The notes under the pieces are model-generated. The model worked only from the letters and a program-made list of their open reading frames with translations. It was not told the origin of the DNA and did no database searches. A DNA stretch of 64,000 nt, from assembly GCF_039555335.1 (NCBI RefSeq), contig NC_092636.1:1953501-2017500 (forward strand), in the 5' to 3' direction. This document shows positions 37,555-47,924 of this stretch, piece by piece. Every line of letters begins with the position of its first letter. Position 1 is the stretch's first letter. The position numbers and the translations under genes are program-made. The stretch comes from Amphiura filiformis. Its lineage: Eukaryota; Echinodermata; Ophiuroidea; Amphilepidida; Amphiuridae.

Positions 37555-37875
37555 CATGGCTGACAAGCAGTACACCCATGCATGACTGTATGCAAGTTGA
37601 TTTACGGTGAGTTTCGTGAACAGACATCTCAAAGTGTTCTTGTATCCAGCACCCCCTGACTGTGTGCAAGTAGATTTATGGCGAGTTTTGTGAACAGACA
37701 TCTGGTTAACAGCACCTGCTGACAGAAACAAACCACTAAGTGTTCTTGTATCCAGCACCCCCTGACTGTGTGAAAGTTGATTTGTGGCGAGTTTTGCGAA
37801 CAGACACCTGGTGAACAGCACCCCCTGACAGAAACAAATCACTAGGTGTTCTGGTATCCAGCACCCCCTGATAGA
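37555..37875. repeat. ~105 bp tandem repeat downstream of TMEM272-like stop
   Basis: tatccagcaccccctga recurs at about 37643, 37748 and 37854, with tttatggcgagttttgtgaa and gtgaacagc between. A degraded earlier unit begins near 37560. Open minus-strand frames here arise from the repeat. Confidence 0.8.
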
Positions 37876-37955
37876 TAAGCACATGTGCTGACAGTTGTAA
37901 CAACAATATGATATTAGTATATTCGTTTAGTGTCCAATGTGACAGCAACCGGCTC

Positions 37956-38134
37956 CTATTCCGTAGTTGCCGCAGTCCCGGCTGCAGCACAACAGACACA
38001 ACAGCAAGCCGCTGCACACATTATATAAACAGCTGTGGTGATCCAGAAGGCAAAATAGTACATGGGTGGGTAGCAGTAATTAGGATCACCTACAACATCT
38101 GATGGAGGGTAGTTACTATATATCCATACATTGC
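37956..38134 (-). CDS. TMEM272: TMEM272-like terminal exon: third and fourth segments
   Basis: The acceptor is catcatttag|GC. It encodes NVWIYSNYPPSDVVGDPNYC, then the fourth hydrophobic segment and a Cys/Ala-rich end (ACCCVCCAAAGTAATTE) before the stop. The Cys cluster after the membrane segment could be palmitoylated (inference). Directly downstream lies a ~105 bp tandem repeat, probably within the 3' UTR. Confidence 0.85.
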
Positions 38135-41100
38135 CTAAATGATGGGAAAACAAGAAATATAACAATAGTAAGTAAGTAATACCACAATATAGGCTTGGGT
38201 TATCTTTGTTTCTGACGGCAGGCCTTGATGCAAGGCGAGTGGTCGAAGCACTCTTTAGTAGAATATAGTGGTCGAATCACTCTCTAGGTCTGAGATAATT
38301 CATACCAATATTGAAACACTTAGGCACTGTTGACACCCTCTCTTTCATTTTCAGGGATTAATACCAATTTATTATAATAAATCGAATACACTGAAAATGC
38401 TGAAACTTTAATGTTATTGGATTCAATTTTACATGATTCGCAGCTAGCGATATTTAGTGTCTATAGTGAGTGGCAAATTGCTCACTAAAAATTGAGTTTG
38501 GGCGAGCGGTGGCGAGCGAGAGCGAGTGCTCGTCTCAAACGGCCAGGCCTGTGATGGACTATTTTATTTTCAAAAGGACCAGGGCCCCATTTAACAAAGC
38601 CAAAGTAATCTTCTAATAAATTAATTCTAAGATTGATAGTAAGTCTTTGTGAAACAGACCCTAGGTCTATTGTGCTATTCCATTTAAAATCCGCACTACC
38701 CCTGTGGAAGATTTAGATGAAGTCTTCCACAGAGGGAGTAATTGGGTAACTTCCATTTGAAATACTCAGCTATAATACAGGGGGAGTATGGGTTTCAAAA
38801 GGATTAACCCTGACCAATTACATTTAAAAAACATACTCCTCCTGTGGAAGATATTTCCAAAATCTTCCACAGGGGTGGTGTGGATTTGAAATGGAATAGC
38901 CCATTACTGACATACCTCCATGTATGGAAAAACAAACAGTTGGTTCTAAATTCATTAACAATAAACTGCTACAAATGATCATGTGTGAACATAACTGTGA
39001 TCATTTTGTATTCAACTCATTTATTTCCTTGCACAAGTTGCCAGCCTCGTGAATATTATTTTACTCTAGTTTAAAATTGTTCAATATTTGTAATCATAAC
39101 AATGTACTGCTTATATCAGTTTCTTTTTGCAAAGCAGGAAAAACAAGTAGCACAATTCTACACAATATGAAGTGTTTTTGAAAAAAGGAAAGGGCTGATT
39201 CAAGTGTGTTGGCATAAACATTTTTAGTTTTAGATGAAAACTTGAATGTTATTTATACACAAAACATTTCATATATTTGCAAAGTTGACATTGCACACCC
39301 AATTCTTTTGTGTATAAATATGTGGCACATTGAAAACACTGTTTATATATAATACAAACAAAATTGTATTTCACCTTAACTTAACTTAACTTGTACAGGG
39401 TGTTACTATCAAAAAATAAATTTGACATTTAAAGCAGTGACATATGTCACAACTCAGCAAGAGAGAAATAGATTTCAATGGCTCAGTCAGCGGCACAAAG
39501 ACATATGTCCATTAGCTGCTATATGAATGATTACATCTACGCAACCCAGGCTTAGGTGACTAAAGACATTATGTCATTAGCCACTGTGCACTAGACTAGA
39601 GCTCAGCAGCACAAAGACATAACTCCATTTTGGTCATTTGAAGGGTTCAACTATTTTATGAACAGAAAATCGATGGACATACATCTTTGTGCTGCTGGGA
39701 CATCTGGATGCAATCACCCATATCAGTTCAGGGGCACTCGTAATAACCGGACGCCTCTGATTTCAAAGACGGGTCAGTGATTTCACATACGGGGGTCTGT
39801 GATATCACATACGTCGAGCTTTGTTGACAGCTGGGCACTCGATGCAGCACATCGGAACGAAGCTGAGTGTATTAGAATAAGCTTTCCTATGTTTAGCAAA
39901 TATCTACCTGTGCAAAAATTATATCTATCTGTGCAAATTCTGACAAATGGTCCCAGAACACACTTAGATTGCAATGGCCAAAATCAAATGTTTTGAAGTA
40001 AAATATCCCAATTTTACTATCCAATTCATGAATTGGATAGTAAAATTAGCAGGCACTCAACATGCTCAACTTGGGCTAGCTACAACCCTGATAAGGCCTA
40101 TACACAAAATTATTCCCACTGCGCTGCCACGTTCATCAAAATTACTTACCGTATTGTTTGTAATAAACGCTCCCCCTCTAATAAACGCCCCCTCCAATTT
40201 TTCTGTGAAAAATTGACAAAAATGCAAACATTTCCATGCCATATCGTGTAGGTAAGCTTAAAACTTGCATCAGTCATGTCAGTCACGATCGCTATATTGA
40301 ATGGACAAAACATATGACTCAACTCCCATCCATTTCATTGCCTAATTATGGTAGAATTTCACTAATTCCATGCACTTACAGGAGTAATTTTGTTGTATTT
40401 CCACGAAAATATCATTTTCCGTGGGGCGCCATCATGTATAGTCGTGAATCCCTCCTTTTAATAGGAGCACCATCGGGAAATTGAACCCGATTTTTAAGCT
40501 TTTTTCACTGACAATTCACTTCCAATAAACGCCCCCCTTTTGGAAAAATGCAACGCCCCCGGGGCGTTTATTACAAACAATACGGTATATCGTTTGCGAC
40601 TGGGTTTTGAAACTAGGGAGTATGTGATTTATGAGACGTCTCTGAAATATGATACTGTTATGTGACATGACGCTTCAAGAGTATTTGATATCAGAGACGT
40701 CTTTGAATTAGCAGTGCCCCCGAACTGATATGGTAACTAATGCACATACGTCTTTGTGCCGCTAAGCCCTGTCTTAGCTGTCCTGTGAATGATTGCATTC
40801 AGATAATGGACATACATCTTTGTGCTTCTGAGCCACCTAGATGCAATCATCCATATGGCAACTAATGCACATACATCTTTGTGCCGCTAAGCACTGTGCT
40901 ATTTAAATGCAATTATTCATAAGACAGCTAATGAACATGTGTCTTTGTGCTGCTTAGCCATAAATGTGTGCCACAGAAGAAAATACAATCAGAAATGTAT
41001 GTCAATTGCCAAAGTGTTGGTACCTTGGGTCACCATAAACAGCTTCGTATACATTGTATGCACCCACAGAAATAGGGAAGGAGAACCGGGACTCCCTATA

Positions 41101-44100
41101 CCGCCACGTGCAACCGCACCGTTAGTTATGGTGCAAAAATTGGGGGTATGCGGGTCCATGCCGATGGTGCACGGAGATGAACGAAAACAATTCTGTGCCC
41201 CATCTTAGCGTCTTGCAATCAACACGTTTTGCTACGAAGCGTGTCAAATTACGCTTAGTATGCAATGTCACGCTTGCATGACAACGAATGCCTCAAGAGC
41301 ATTGCAAGGGATACACCCCAATTTTTGCTCCATGCCTGTATCAAGATGGCGGTCATGTCCCGGTTCTCCTTCTCTAATTCTGTGCATACACCCCATCCCC
41401 ACCCCCTTGAACCATATATACTTACCTGCTATAAAGAACCCAAAGAGAAAGCAACCTATAAGTCTGCTAAAGGAATTTTCTTTTGTGTTTCCATTGGCAT
41501 CTTCTTGGTCTTCGTTATCTCTGTGTCTTTTGAATCGTACAATAAGGTCCACTAAGGTCTTGAGTATGTAGAAACATCCACTAACGAGCAGATAAATGGG
41601 AATTTTGTTTTCAATTGGACAGTCATGAAGATGAAGAGCACCTGTTGGGACAAAAACAAGAAAACCAAATTAATTCATAACCTCCATCACATCAAAAGTG
41701 CGTCCCAATCAGATTGCTCGATAGATGACATATACGCACACCGTCGCGGAAGTTATTGATATCCACCAATGACTTCCGCTTGTGACGTAGCGATGGAGGA
41801 TTCTGCGCCACAATGGCTTCCCTTGTGACGTAATGAAGGATTACGCACCACAATGACTTCCGCGTACGCATATCCTGAGTAAACGAACAAGTTATGCCCA
41901 GTTGCAGACTACTGTATTTGAACATTGCATGATTAAGGGGGTACTACACCCCTGGCCAATTTTATGCCTATTTTTGCATTTTTCTCAAAAATTATAGCAC
42001 ATTGGTGACAAGTAAGATATGTATATTATAGGGACAAGGACTACAAGTACTGTACTGAAAATTCAGCAACTCAAAGCAAGTAGTTATATATTGGTTTTCC
42101 CTCATTTTTGACTGTAACCCCACAACTGTTGTCTGTGCTGAAATAACATTTACAGTGCAGTAGTAATGTAGCCCTTGCCCCTATAATATACATATCTTAC
42201 TTGTCTCCAATGCACTGTAATTTTTGAGAAAAATGCAAAAATAGGCACAAAACTGAGCAGGGGTGTAATACCCCCTTAACTGCTTTGTAATTGGTTTGTT
42301 AGCGAATCGGCTGTTCAATTTTTGTAAGGGAAAATGAAAGATAAAGTTAAAATTGTATTTTGTTTTGAAAAAGAAATATAATAATATCATACAGATGGAA
42401 TAAAACAAATTGAATAGTGATGGATATGGATGAGGTTAATGACTTTGAATCAGTTATTTTTCTGGTATTGTGAATAATGTTAACATTTTGAGACCTCGGA
42501 ATATCCTTCGGGGCTGCACACTTCAGGATATGCCCTGGTCCTAAAGTAGAATGTTAAGATTTTTCCAAATACCCTCAAAACAACTGATGTGCAGTCATTA
42601 ACCTCTACTAAGGCTGACTAGATCATTTAGCAATAACAATGTACTGTCAAACCGCTCATTTTTTCATGTGTAATTTTTGCGCTATGCTCATTTTTAACTC
42701 CTTCACTTGTTTTTAAATGTTAAATTTTTAGTTATATTCCGGGGGTGGGGGCACTCCCACTTTGGGGTGATGCATATATAGGGCTGTAGCCTGTTAAGAC
42801 CCCCTTTTACAGCATCGCTGTAACCCAAAGACCCCATATTTTTTCCAAACACATGCTCTTTCACCCAAAGACCCCTTATTTTGCCATTCGATCTGCCATC
42901 CAAATGGCCCTTCAATTTGAACATCAACTTTCATTTATCACTGATTTTGTTACTTATTTTGAAATAACAAAGCCATTTAGAACTAGAAATTTAATTCAAT
43001 TCATGATGTTATTTATGTGGTAGTTGGATTGAACTAGAAAAGAGTAAAGGGCAATCCAGGAGCAGGTCCAGATTTTTTTAGAAAAAAATATTTTACTCAA
43101 AAAGCAAAATAAAGAAACTTATTTTTTATTTTGTGATGCAACCCTATCTCTGTACTTCCTATAAGGAGGAGAGGCAAAAAATGAAAAATAAAAAAAAATG
43201 AAAGAAACTTCATTTTCATCTTGGAATACAACCCTGGATAACATGCCTTTCTGTATTTTCCTATACTTTAGAGGAGAGCTAACTAGTGCATAGAACCACA
43301 GCAAGCACGCTCTAAACTGATTAAATCTTCAGAGACTGCGGAACTGTATCAAACGCAGCATTACCAACACACTATGTTTTCACAATGCTACTTGTGCCGT
43401 GTTTTATTAAGTCCCAGTTGCAGCTAGTCGACTTATAAATGTGAAGCTGCTCAACTCGATGAAATGTGATTTAAATGAGGAACATTGATTTTATGTCAAA
43501 AAAGATTGACTTTTTGACTAAATAAAATTGACATTTTACTAATAAAATTGGCAGCAAACTAAGACTTAATAATAAGCCAATATTAAAGTAGGCCATGTGT
43601 CTGTGTGCATGTCCCTAGTCAAACAGCCTACATACAAGTCAAATGATCAGAACCAGGTGGAGACTAACATGCCACTTTTGCTGATAAGTTCAACATAATT
43701 AGCCTCGATATTTTCTAGGCAAAAACAGGTCCTGATTTCCCCAAAACCTGCAAGCTATTACTAGTACTGAAACATATGTGGAAGCCTGCTTGGTTTGTAT
43801 GTCGTCTGGAGAGCTGTAAGGAGGCCTCAACCAATAGATCCAACATGGAATAAGTGTTGAATATGTTTTCTTTAAAAGAAAAAGAAAAAAGGACCCACAT
43901 TGACACAGGCAGGAAGAAGAACAAAATGGATTTTATTCCGCTTCAAAACAATTATTGTCCCCACTTCCACTTCCTCATTTTATTACACAAAGACAGTGGA
44001 ACATGTTGGCTGTTAAGTTGTGGATATCGGATCAACTTGTTTTGTTACCTAGCTGGGGGGGGGTTTACACCCCCCAGCTAGGTACTGTAATGCTCTCCGA

Positions 44101-44104
44101 TTCT

Positions 44105-44137
<33 letters not shown>

Positions 44138-46433
44138 TTCTTCTGGCAACAAACTTGAAATGCTTCTCCTCCTACATGTTACACCCTACAATTCACGTAA
44201 CTTGCACATATGTACCGCCTATATCCAGTGCCCATATGGTGCAAACAGAATTGGGATCAAAGGTCATTAAAGGGGCTTTTTCGGTATATAACCAAATATC
44301 TTCAAAATGCTTCTTCTGCCACATATTACATAGCACAATGACGTCACTTACACATGTGCATCGGCTTTACCCAGTGCCCATACCTTGCACACAGAATTGG
44401 GGTCAAAGGTCATTAAGGGGTAAAATCTTACAATTGCATTATCTGGACATCTGTAAGGAGTATGGGGCTCAAACTCGATACAATAAATCTCATGACCAGG
44501 GGAACATTTTATGGGGTCAGGTCAAAGGTCATGCAGAGGTCAAATTTTAGAAACGCATTTCCTGGACATCTGTAAGGGGTACGGGGCTCAAACTTGGTGA
44601 CAACAAACTTAATGATCAGGGGAACATGTTGGAACACTTTGCAGGGGTCAGGTCAAAGGTTATCTGGGGTCAAATCTTTATAACTTCATTTTCTGGATAT
44701 TTGCAAGGGGTATGGGGCTCAAACTCAGTGACAACAAATCTCATGACCAGGGGAACATTTTGCAGGGGTCAGGTCAAAGGTCATGTAGAGGTCACATTTT
44801 CTAAATGCATTTTCTGGACATCTGTTAGGGGTACGGGGCTCAAACTCCACAACAACAAACTTACTGACCTGGGGAACATTTTGGAACACTGTGCAAGGGT
44901 CATGTCAAAGGTCATCTGGGGTCAAATCGTAGAATTTAATTTTCTGGATATCTGTAAGAGGTACGGGGCTCAAACATGGTGACAACAAACCTCAAGACCA
45001 GGGGAACATTATGGAACATCATGCATAGGTCAGGTCAAAGGACATCTGGGGTCAAATCTTAGAATTGAATTTTTTTGACATCTGTTAGGAGCACGGGACT
45101 CAAACTCGGTGAAAACAAACCCCATGACCAGGGGAGCATTTTTGGAACATTTTGTAGGGGTCAGATACCTCCACAACACCAACATGCCCCAGCTAGGTTT
45201 GTGGTCTATGACCACCATTTGCCACTAGTTTATTTTCCCTCTAGTCAACATTCATGATCTACTTTCAAGTGCAGTTGTATCTAAATATACACTTGAATTG
45301 TATTTACTTTCCCAGCATAAAGGGGTTACCTAGACATGAAACCTCTCTCAGGGCATGCTGTATATTGTGTACTGTATACTCACAAATAAATTGTGTTTTC
45401 CAGCTTCAAGGGTTGTAGAAAGAAATGTAGAAAGAAAGAAAGGTAGATAGAATTGCAAGAAATTTACAAAGAAAGAAAGAAATTTAGGGAGAAATGTAGA
45501 AAAAAATGTAGGAAGAAATGTAGAAAGAAAGAAAGAAGATTTTTTTCATACAAATGCACAGTGGGACATGTTTGCTGTTAACTTGTGAATTTCAGATAAA
45601 CTTGTTTTGTTTATTTTCCCTTTATTCACCATTCACCATCTAGTTTCAAGTGCAGTTGTATCTAAATATACACTTGAAGTGTATTTACTTTTAGCGTAAA
45701 AGGGGTTGCCTAGAAATGAAACCTCTCTCAGGGTATACCACCGGCGTGTCCAGGATCTTTTCCTGCGGGGGGCTAAGCCCCTTTTTCAGATTTATGCGGG
45801 GGGCTTTATGGCTAAAATCGCCAAAACACGGCTGATTTTACATGATTTTTAAAGTGCGGGGGGCTTCAGCACCCAAAGCTCCCCCCCTGGACACGCTACT
45901 GTATACTATATGTTATTCACACAATAAATTGTGTTTTTCAGCTTCAAGGGTTGCAGGAAGAAATGTAGAAAGAAAGAAATATAGAAAGAAATGTATAAAT
46001 GTAACAAGAAAGAAAGTAATGAAGAACGAAATGTAGAAAGAAAGATAGAAATGAAAAAATAAATTTAGAAAGAAAGAAAATGTAGAAAGAAAGAAATGAA
46101 AAAAGAAATGTAGAAAGAAAGAAAATGTAGAAAGAAATGTAGAAAGAAACAAATGTACGAAAGGAAGGACGGAAGGAGAAAGGAAGGAAAGGAGGAAGGA
46201 AAGAAGGAAGGCAGAAAGGAAGGATTGATGGAAGGAAGAAAGGAAGCAAGCAAGCAAGCAAGCAAACAAGGAAAGAAGCAAGGAAGGAAGGAAAGAAGCA
46301 AGGAAGGAAGGGGGAAGGAAGGAAGGAAGGGGAAGGAAGGAAGGATGGACAGAAAAACAGACACACTACTCACCCATTACAATCATGGTAATTGGTATAG
46401 CCAACAAAATGCCCATCATTATAGTGACAACAA
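37956..46433 (-). CDS. TMEM272: TMEM272-like four-pass membrane protein (partial, N-terminal exon not found)
   Basis: Three minus-strand exons (46374-46433, 41426-41641, 37956-38134) join in phase. They encode about 150 residues with four hydrophobic segments: ILLAIPITMIVMGA; IPIYLLVSGCFYILKTLVDL; LIGCFLFGFFIAGNVWIYS; and YYFAFWITTAVYIMCAAACC. Diagnostic family signatures are the HDCP turn after segment 1, IPIYL at segment 2, F-x2-FFIAGNVWIYSNY around segment 3, and YC-x4-YYFAFW before segment 4. A charged loop (RFKRHRDNEDQEDANGNTKE) separates segments 2 and 3. The role of this family is poorly defined. The start codon exon lies beyond 46433 on the minus strand. The stop is at 37956-37958. 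Confidence 0.85.
38672..38903. mobile_element. MITE family A, divergent subfamily A2
   Basis: gtgctattccatttaaaatc to gatttgaaatggaatagccc, with ctgtggaagat / atcttccacag inside. Same tips as family A but a different body; it is shared with 46650-46896. It lies in the second TMEM272-like intron. Confidence 0.75.
38904..39479. other. TMEM272-like intron, nothing recognised
   Basis: AT-rich sequence with a short (cttaa)n run near 39376. Confidence 0.4.
39480..40960. mobile_element. Composite inverted structure with subrepeated arms
   Basis: Both arms carry ~90 bp units around gcggcacaaagacatatgtc / cattagctgc, in opposite orientation (39480-39812 and about 40590-40960). The arms also share cagttcaggggcactcg-like sequence and a gatttcaaagac / gtctttgaa motif. 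A separate TIR element (40147-40587) sits between them. No transposase-like frame is present. Confidence 0.7.
40147..40587. mobile_element. TIR element with TACCGTATTG ends, nested
   Basis: taccgtattgtttgtaataa pairs with ttattacaaacaatacggta, a perfect 20-base terminal match, followed by acgc(t)ccccctc and ggggcg motifs. It is related in tip and inner motif to 11946-12288. Confidence 0.85.
41064..41394. mobile_element. TIR element family C, copy 2
   Basis: ccacagaaatagggaaggag to ccttctctaattctgtg, with caaaaattgggggtat / ataccccaatttttg and gaaccggga / tcccggttc on the arms. It ends 31 bases before the donor end of TMEM272-like exon 41426-41641. Confidence 0.8.
41426..41641 (-). CDS. TMEM272: TMEM272-like exon: second segment, charged loop, start of third segment
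   Basis: The acceptor is ccaacag|GT and the donor GCAG|gtaagt. It encodes ALHLHDCPIENKIPIYLLVS and onward through the charged loop to SRLIGCFLFGFFIAG. A palindromic element ends at 41394, only 31 bases beyond the donor. Confidence 0.87.
41778..41865. repeat. Imperfect short tandem repeat
   Basis: caatgacttccgcttgtgac and gatggaggattctgcgccac recur as caatggcttcccttgtgacg and gaaggattacgcaccac: about two ~45 bp units. Confidence 0.6.
41933..42279. mobile_element. TTAA-flanked palindromic element, 347 bp
   Basis: ttaagggggtactacacccc pairs with ggggtgtaatacccccttaa; inner arms ttgcatttttctcaaaaatt and aagtaagatatgtatattat also pair. The ttaa at each end suggests a TTAA target-site element. 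It lies in the first TMEM272-like intron found. Confidence 0.85.
42280..44046. other. TMEM272-like intron, mostly featureless
   Basis: 42730-42915 has gggggtgggggcactcccac and repeated aaagacccc motifs, probably an old element. 43090-43270 has two loosely similar gaaactt...gcaaccc stretches. No exon was seen. Confidence 0.4.
44047..44083. repeat. Short G/C palindrome
   Basis: tacctagctggggggg and its complement cccccagctaggta surround a short tttaca loop, followed by a pyrimidine microsatellite. Confidence 0.7.
44101..44145. repeat. (TTTC)n microsatellite
   Basis: Uninterrupted tttc tetranucleotides followed by ttc trinucleotides. Confidence 0.9.
44443..45175. repeat. ~119-131 bp tandem array, about six units
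   Basis: Units begin ctggacatctgtaaggggta at about 44443, 44562, 44693, 44814, 44944 and 45074 and contain gggctcaaactcggtgacaa, ccaggggaacatt and caggtcaaaggtcat. The alternating lengths reflect presence or absence of a short ggaacactttg segment. Long open frames here are by-products of the array. Confidence 0.85.
45420..45540. repeat. Purine-rich simple repeat (agaaatgtagaaagaa)
   Basis: Degenerate repeats of aaag/aaatgtag, purines on the plus strand. Confidence 0.85.
45738..45901. mobile_element. TIR element inserted into the second duplicate
   Basis: ccggcgtgtccagg pairs with cctggacacgctactg; the interior has three tgcggggggct motifs. The first duplicate lacks this block, showing the empty site. 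Confidence 0.75.
45955..46350. repeat. Long purine-rich simple repeat, AAAG to GGAA type
   Basis: Starts with gaaatgtagaaagaaag units and grades into ggaaggaagg with an (aagc)n stretch at 46243-46264. Open frames rich in Lys/Glu/Gly or Phe/Ser/Leu are artefacts of this repeat. Confidence 0.9.
46374..46433 (-). CDS. TMEM272: TMEM272-like exon: first transmembrane segment
   Basis: A 60-base exon with acceptor ttttgcag and donor ATGG|gtgagt. It reads VVTIMMGILLAIPITMIVMG, with the Pro-Ile-x-Met-Ile-Val/Ile pattern typical of the family's first segment. It enters needing one base from an upstream exon and leaves with one base of a Gly codon. It abuts the purine-rich simple repeat at 45.95-46.35 kb. 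Confidence 0.8.
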
Positions 46434-46649
46434 CTGCAAAACAAAGCAATCAAAAGCAAAATATTAAATTTTATTAAAACATTTTAAAAGAAATACAAAA
46501 CAGGCACAAAAAAGTAAAGAAATGTACCATCGGAAAATAACAATATGCAAAATGCATTTTAACTGCAACACTAACGTTCCACATATGCTAGATTTGATTG
46601 TTAACTAGAGTATGAATCTCAAAAACTTGCAACCAGCAATATATGTATT

Positions 46650-46896
46650 GGGCTATTCCATTTAAAATCCACATCCCCCTGTGGAAGATTTTGGAAATAT
46701 CTTCCACAGGGGAGTATAAATTAAAACACACCCTCCCTCTATGGAAGATTCCGGTTGAATCTTTCTCAGAGGATGTATGAAATTCAAATGCAGCTGCCGA
46801 ATATGTTCAATCCATTTGAAATTCATACTCCCCCTAGTGAAAGACATTTCCAAAATCTTCCACAGGGGTAGTATGAATTTGAAATGGAATAGTCCA
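46650..46896. mobile_element. MITE family A, subfamily A2 copy
   Basis: gggctattccatttaaaatc to gaatttgaaatggaatagtcc, with ctgtggaagattttgg / ccaaaatcttccacagg. Body as in 38672-38903. Confidence 0.8.
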
Positions 46897-47544
46897 TTTT
46901 CAAGTTAGTGCCTCTAACTGAACAGCTTACATTTCCCCACACTTTATATTAAAATATCAATCAATCCAGCATGGAACATGTGCATGAAAGAGTTCCAATG
47001 AAATATCAGTAGATTTGAATTTCATAGGATGCCCGATATATGGATTACACTCATTCCTTAGTGAGATGCAATGCAGTGTGTTTTACGTCTCGGCCAAATA
47101 ATACACGTTTTGGGACAAGTCTAGACGCTACATTGGTATAACAAGAATTATATTAAAGATGATAAAAATAAAATAGTGTCTTGATATTGTATGACAGTTT
47201 TAATATTCGGTTACATCATTCATTCAGTTACATTTGATGGCTTATCAAATAACAATGAAAAAAATTATTGAAGCTAATATTTGAGTTTTATTAAATTATG
47301 TAGTCTTAGTTTGCACAAATAACCAAATATAAAAATCCTGCATGTCTGAAGTACTAAGCAATATATTTTGAATGATTTTGAAATATAAGAAAATTGGGAA
47401 TTTAAAGGTGGAGCAATGTAATTCAAAACTTAGAATCTTACTGCTTTGGTGATGGGCCTTATTAAGGTATGAAAGAAAATATCATAATATGAAAAAATTG
47501 GACTAACCACCTTGAAGTAGAATTATGGATGTCCTCATTTTTAG
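46897..47544. other. Non-coding stretch, nothing recognised
   Basis: AT-rich sequence upstream (minus-strand sense) of the first TMEM272-like exon found. The missing N-terminal exon was looked for here and not seen. Confidence 0.4.
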
Positions 47545-47727
47545 TACAGTAAAAGTGGAAATTTGTGCTTGATTCATTTTTTGTGCTTACTACTTCCCTT
47601 GTTTTTAAATTTGTGATTCTAAGTTTCCTAACATTGACCTATACACAAAAGGAATATATTTGCATGTTGTTATTTTTGCATTTTTTATGAAAATTAATGT
47701 GGCATGAAAATGTCCACTTTTACAGTA
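47545..47727. mobile_element. TIR element (tacagtaaaagtgga type)
   Basis: tacagtaaaagtggaaattt pairs with atgtccacttttacagta. The body (cttgtttttaaatttgtgat, acattgacctatacacaaa) recurs in degraded form at 1449-1630 and in part near 42700. Confidence 0.75.
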
Positions 47728-47924
47728 GTTTAGTTTGACAAGAGCACCAATGGCGCTGTGGCTCTGTGCTTTTTTGAATGTGAAAGTAATTGCAGTCGAA
47801 TGTGCAACAGGTGAAATCATATACATTGTATGTGCCAGATCACACGCAATCATACATCTTGCTGGTTGGTAGCTATATCTTATTTGCAGAGCATAATACA
47901 TCCATCAATAAGTTTCATATCCAC

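Larger units (their letters stand above)
45180..45960. repeat. Tandem segmental duplication (two ~250-400 bp units)
   Basis: 45230-45440 and 45600-45965 share ttcaagtgcagttgtatcta, aatatacacttgaa, gaaacctctctcaggg, aataaattgtgttttc and cagcttcaagggttg. Each unit ends in agaaatgtagaaagaa simple repeat. Confidence 0.8.

Noticed and set aside
37433..38017. Minus-strand frames with repeated GVLDTRT and TRHKST words
   Set aside because: Translation of the ~105 bp tandem repeat downstream of the TMEM272-like stop.
44155..44982. Open frames with repeated DICKxYGAQT-like words
   Set aside because: Translation of the ~119-131 bp tandem array; no start context or splice sites.
45913..46467. Long Lys/Glu/Gly-rich and Phe/Ser/Leu-rich frames
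   Set aside because: Produced by the purine-rich simple repeat.
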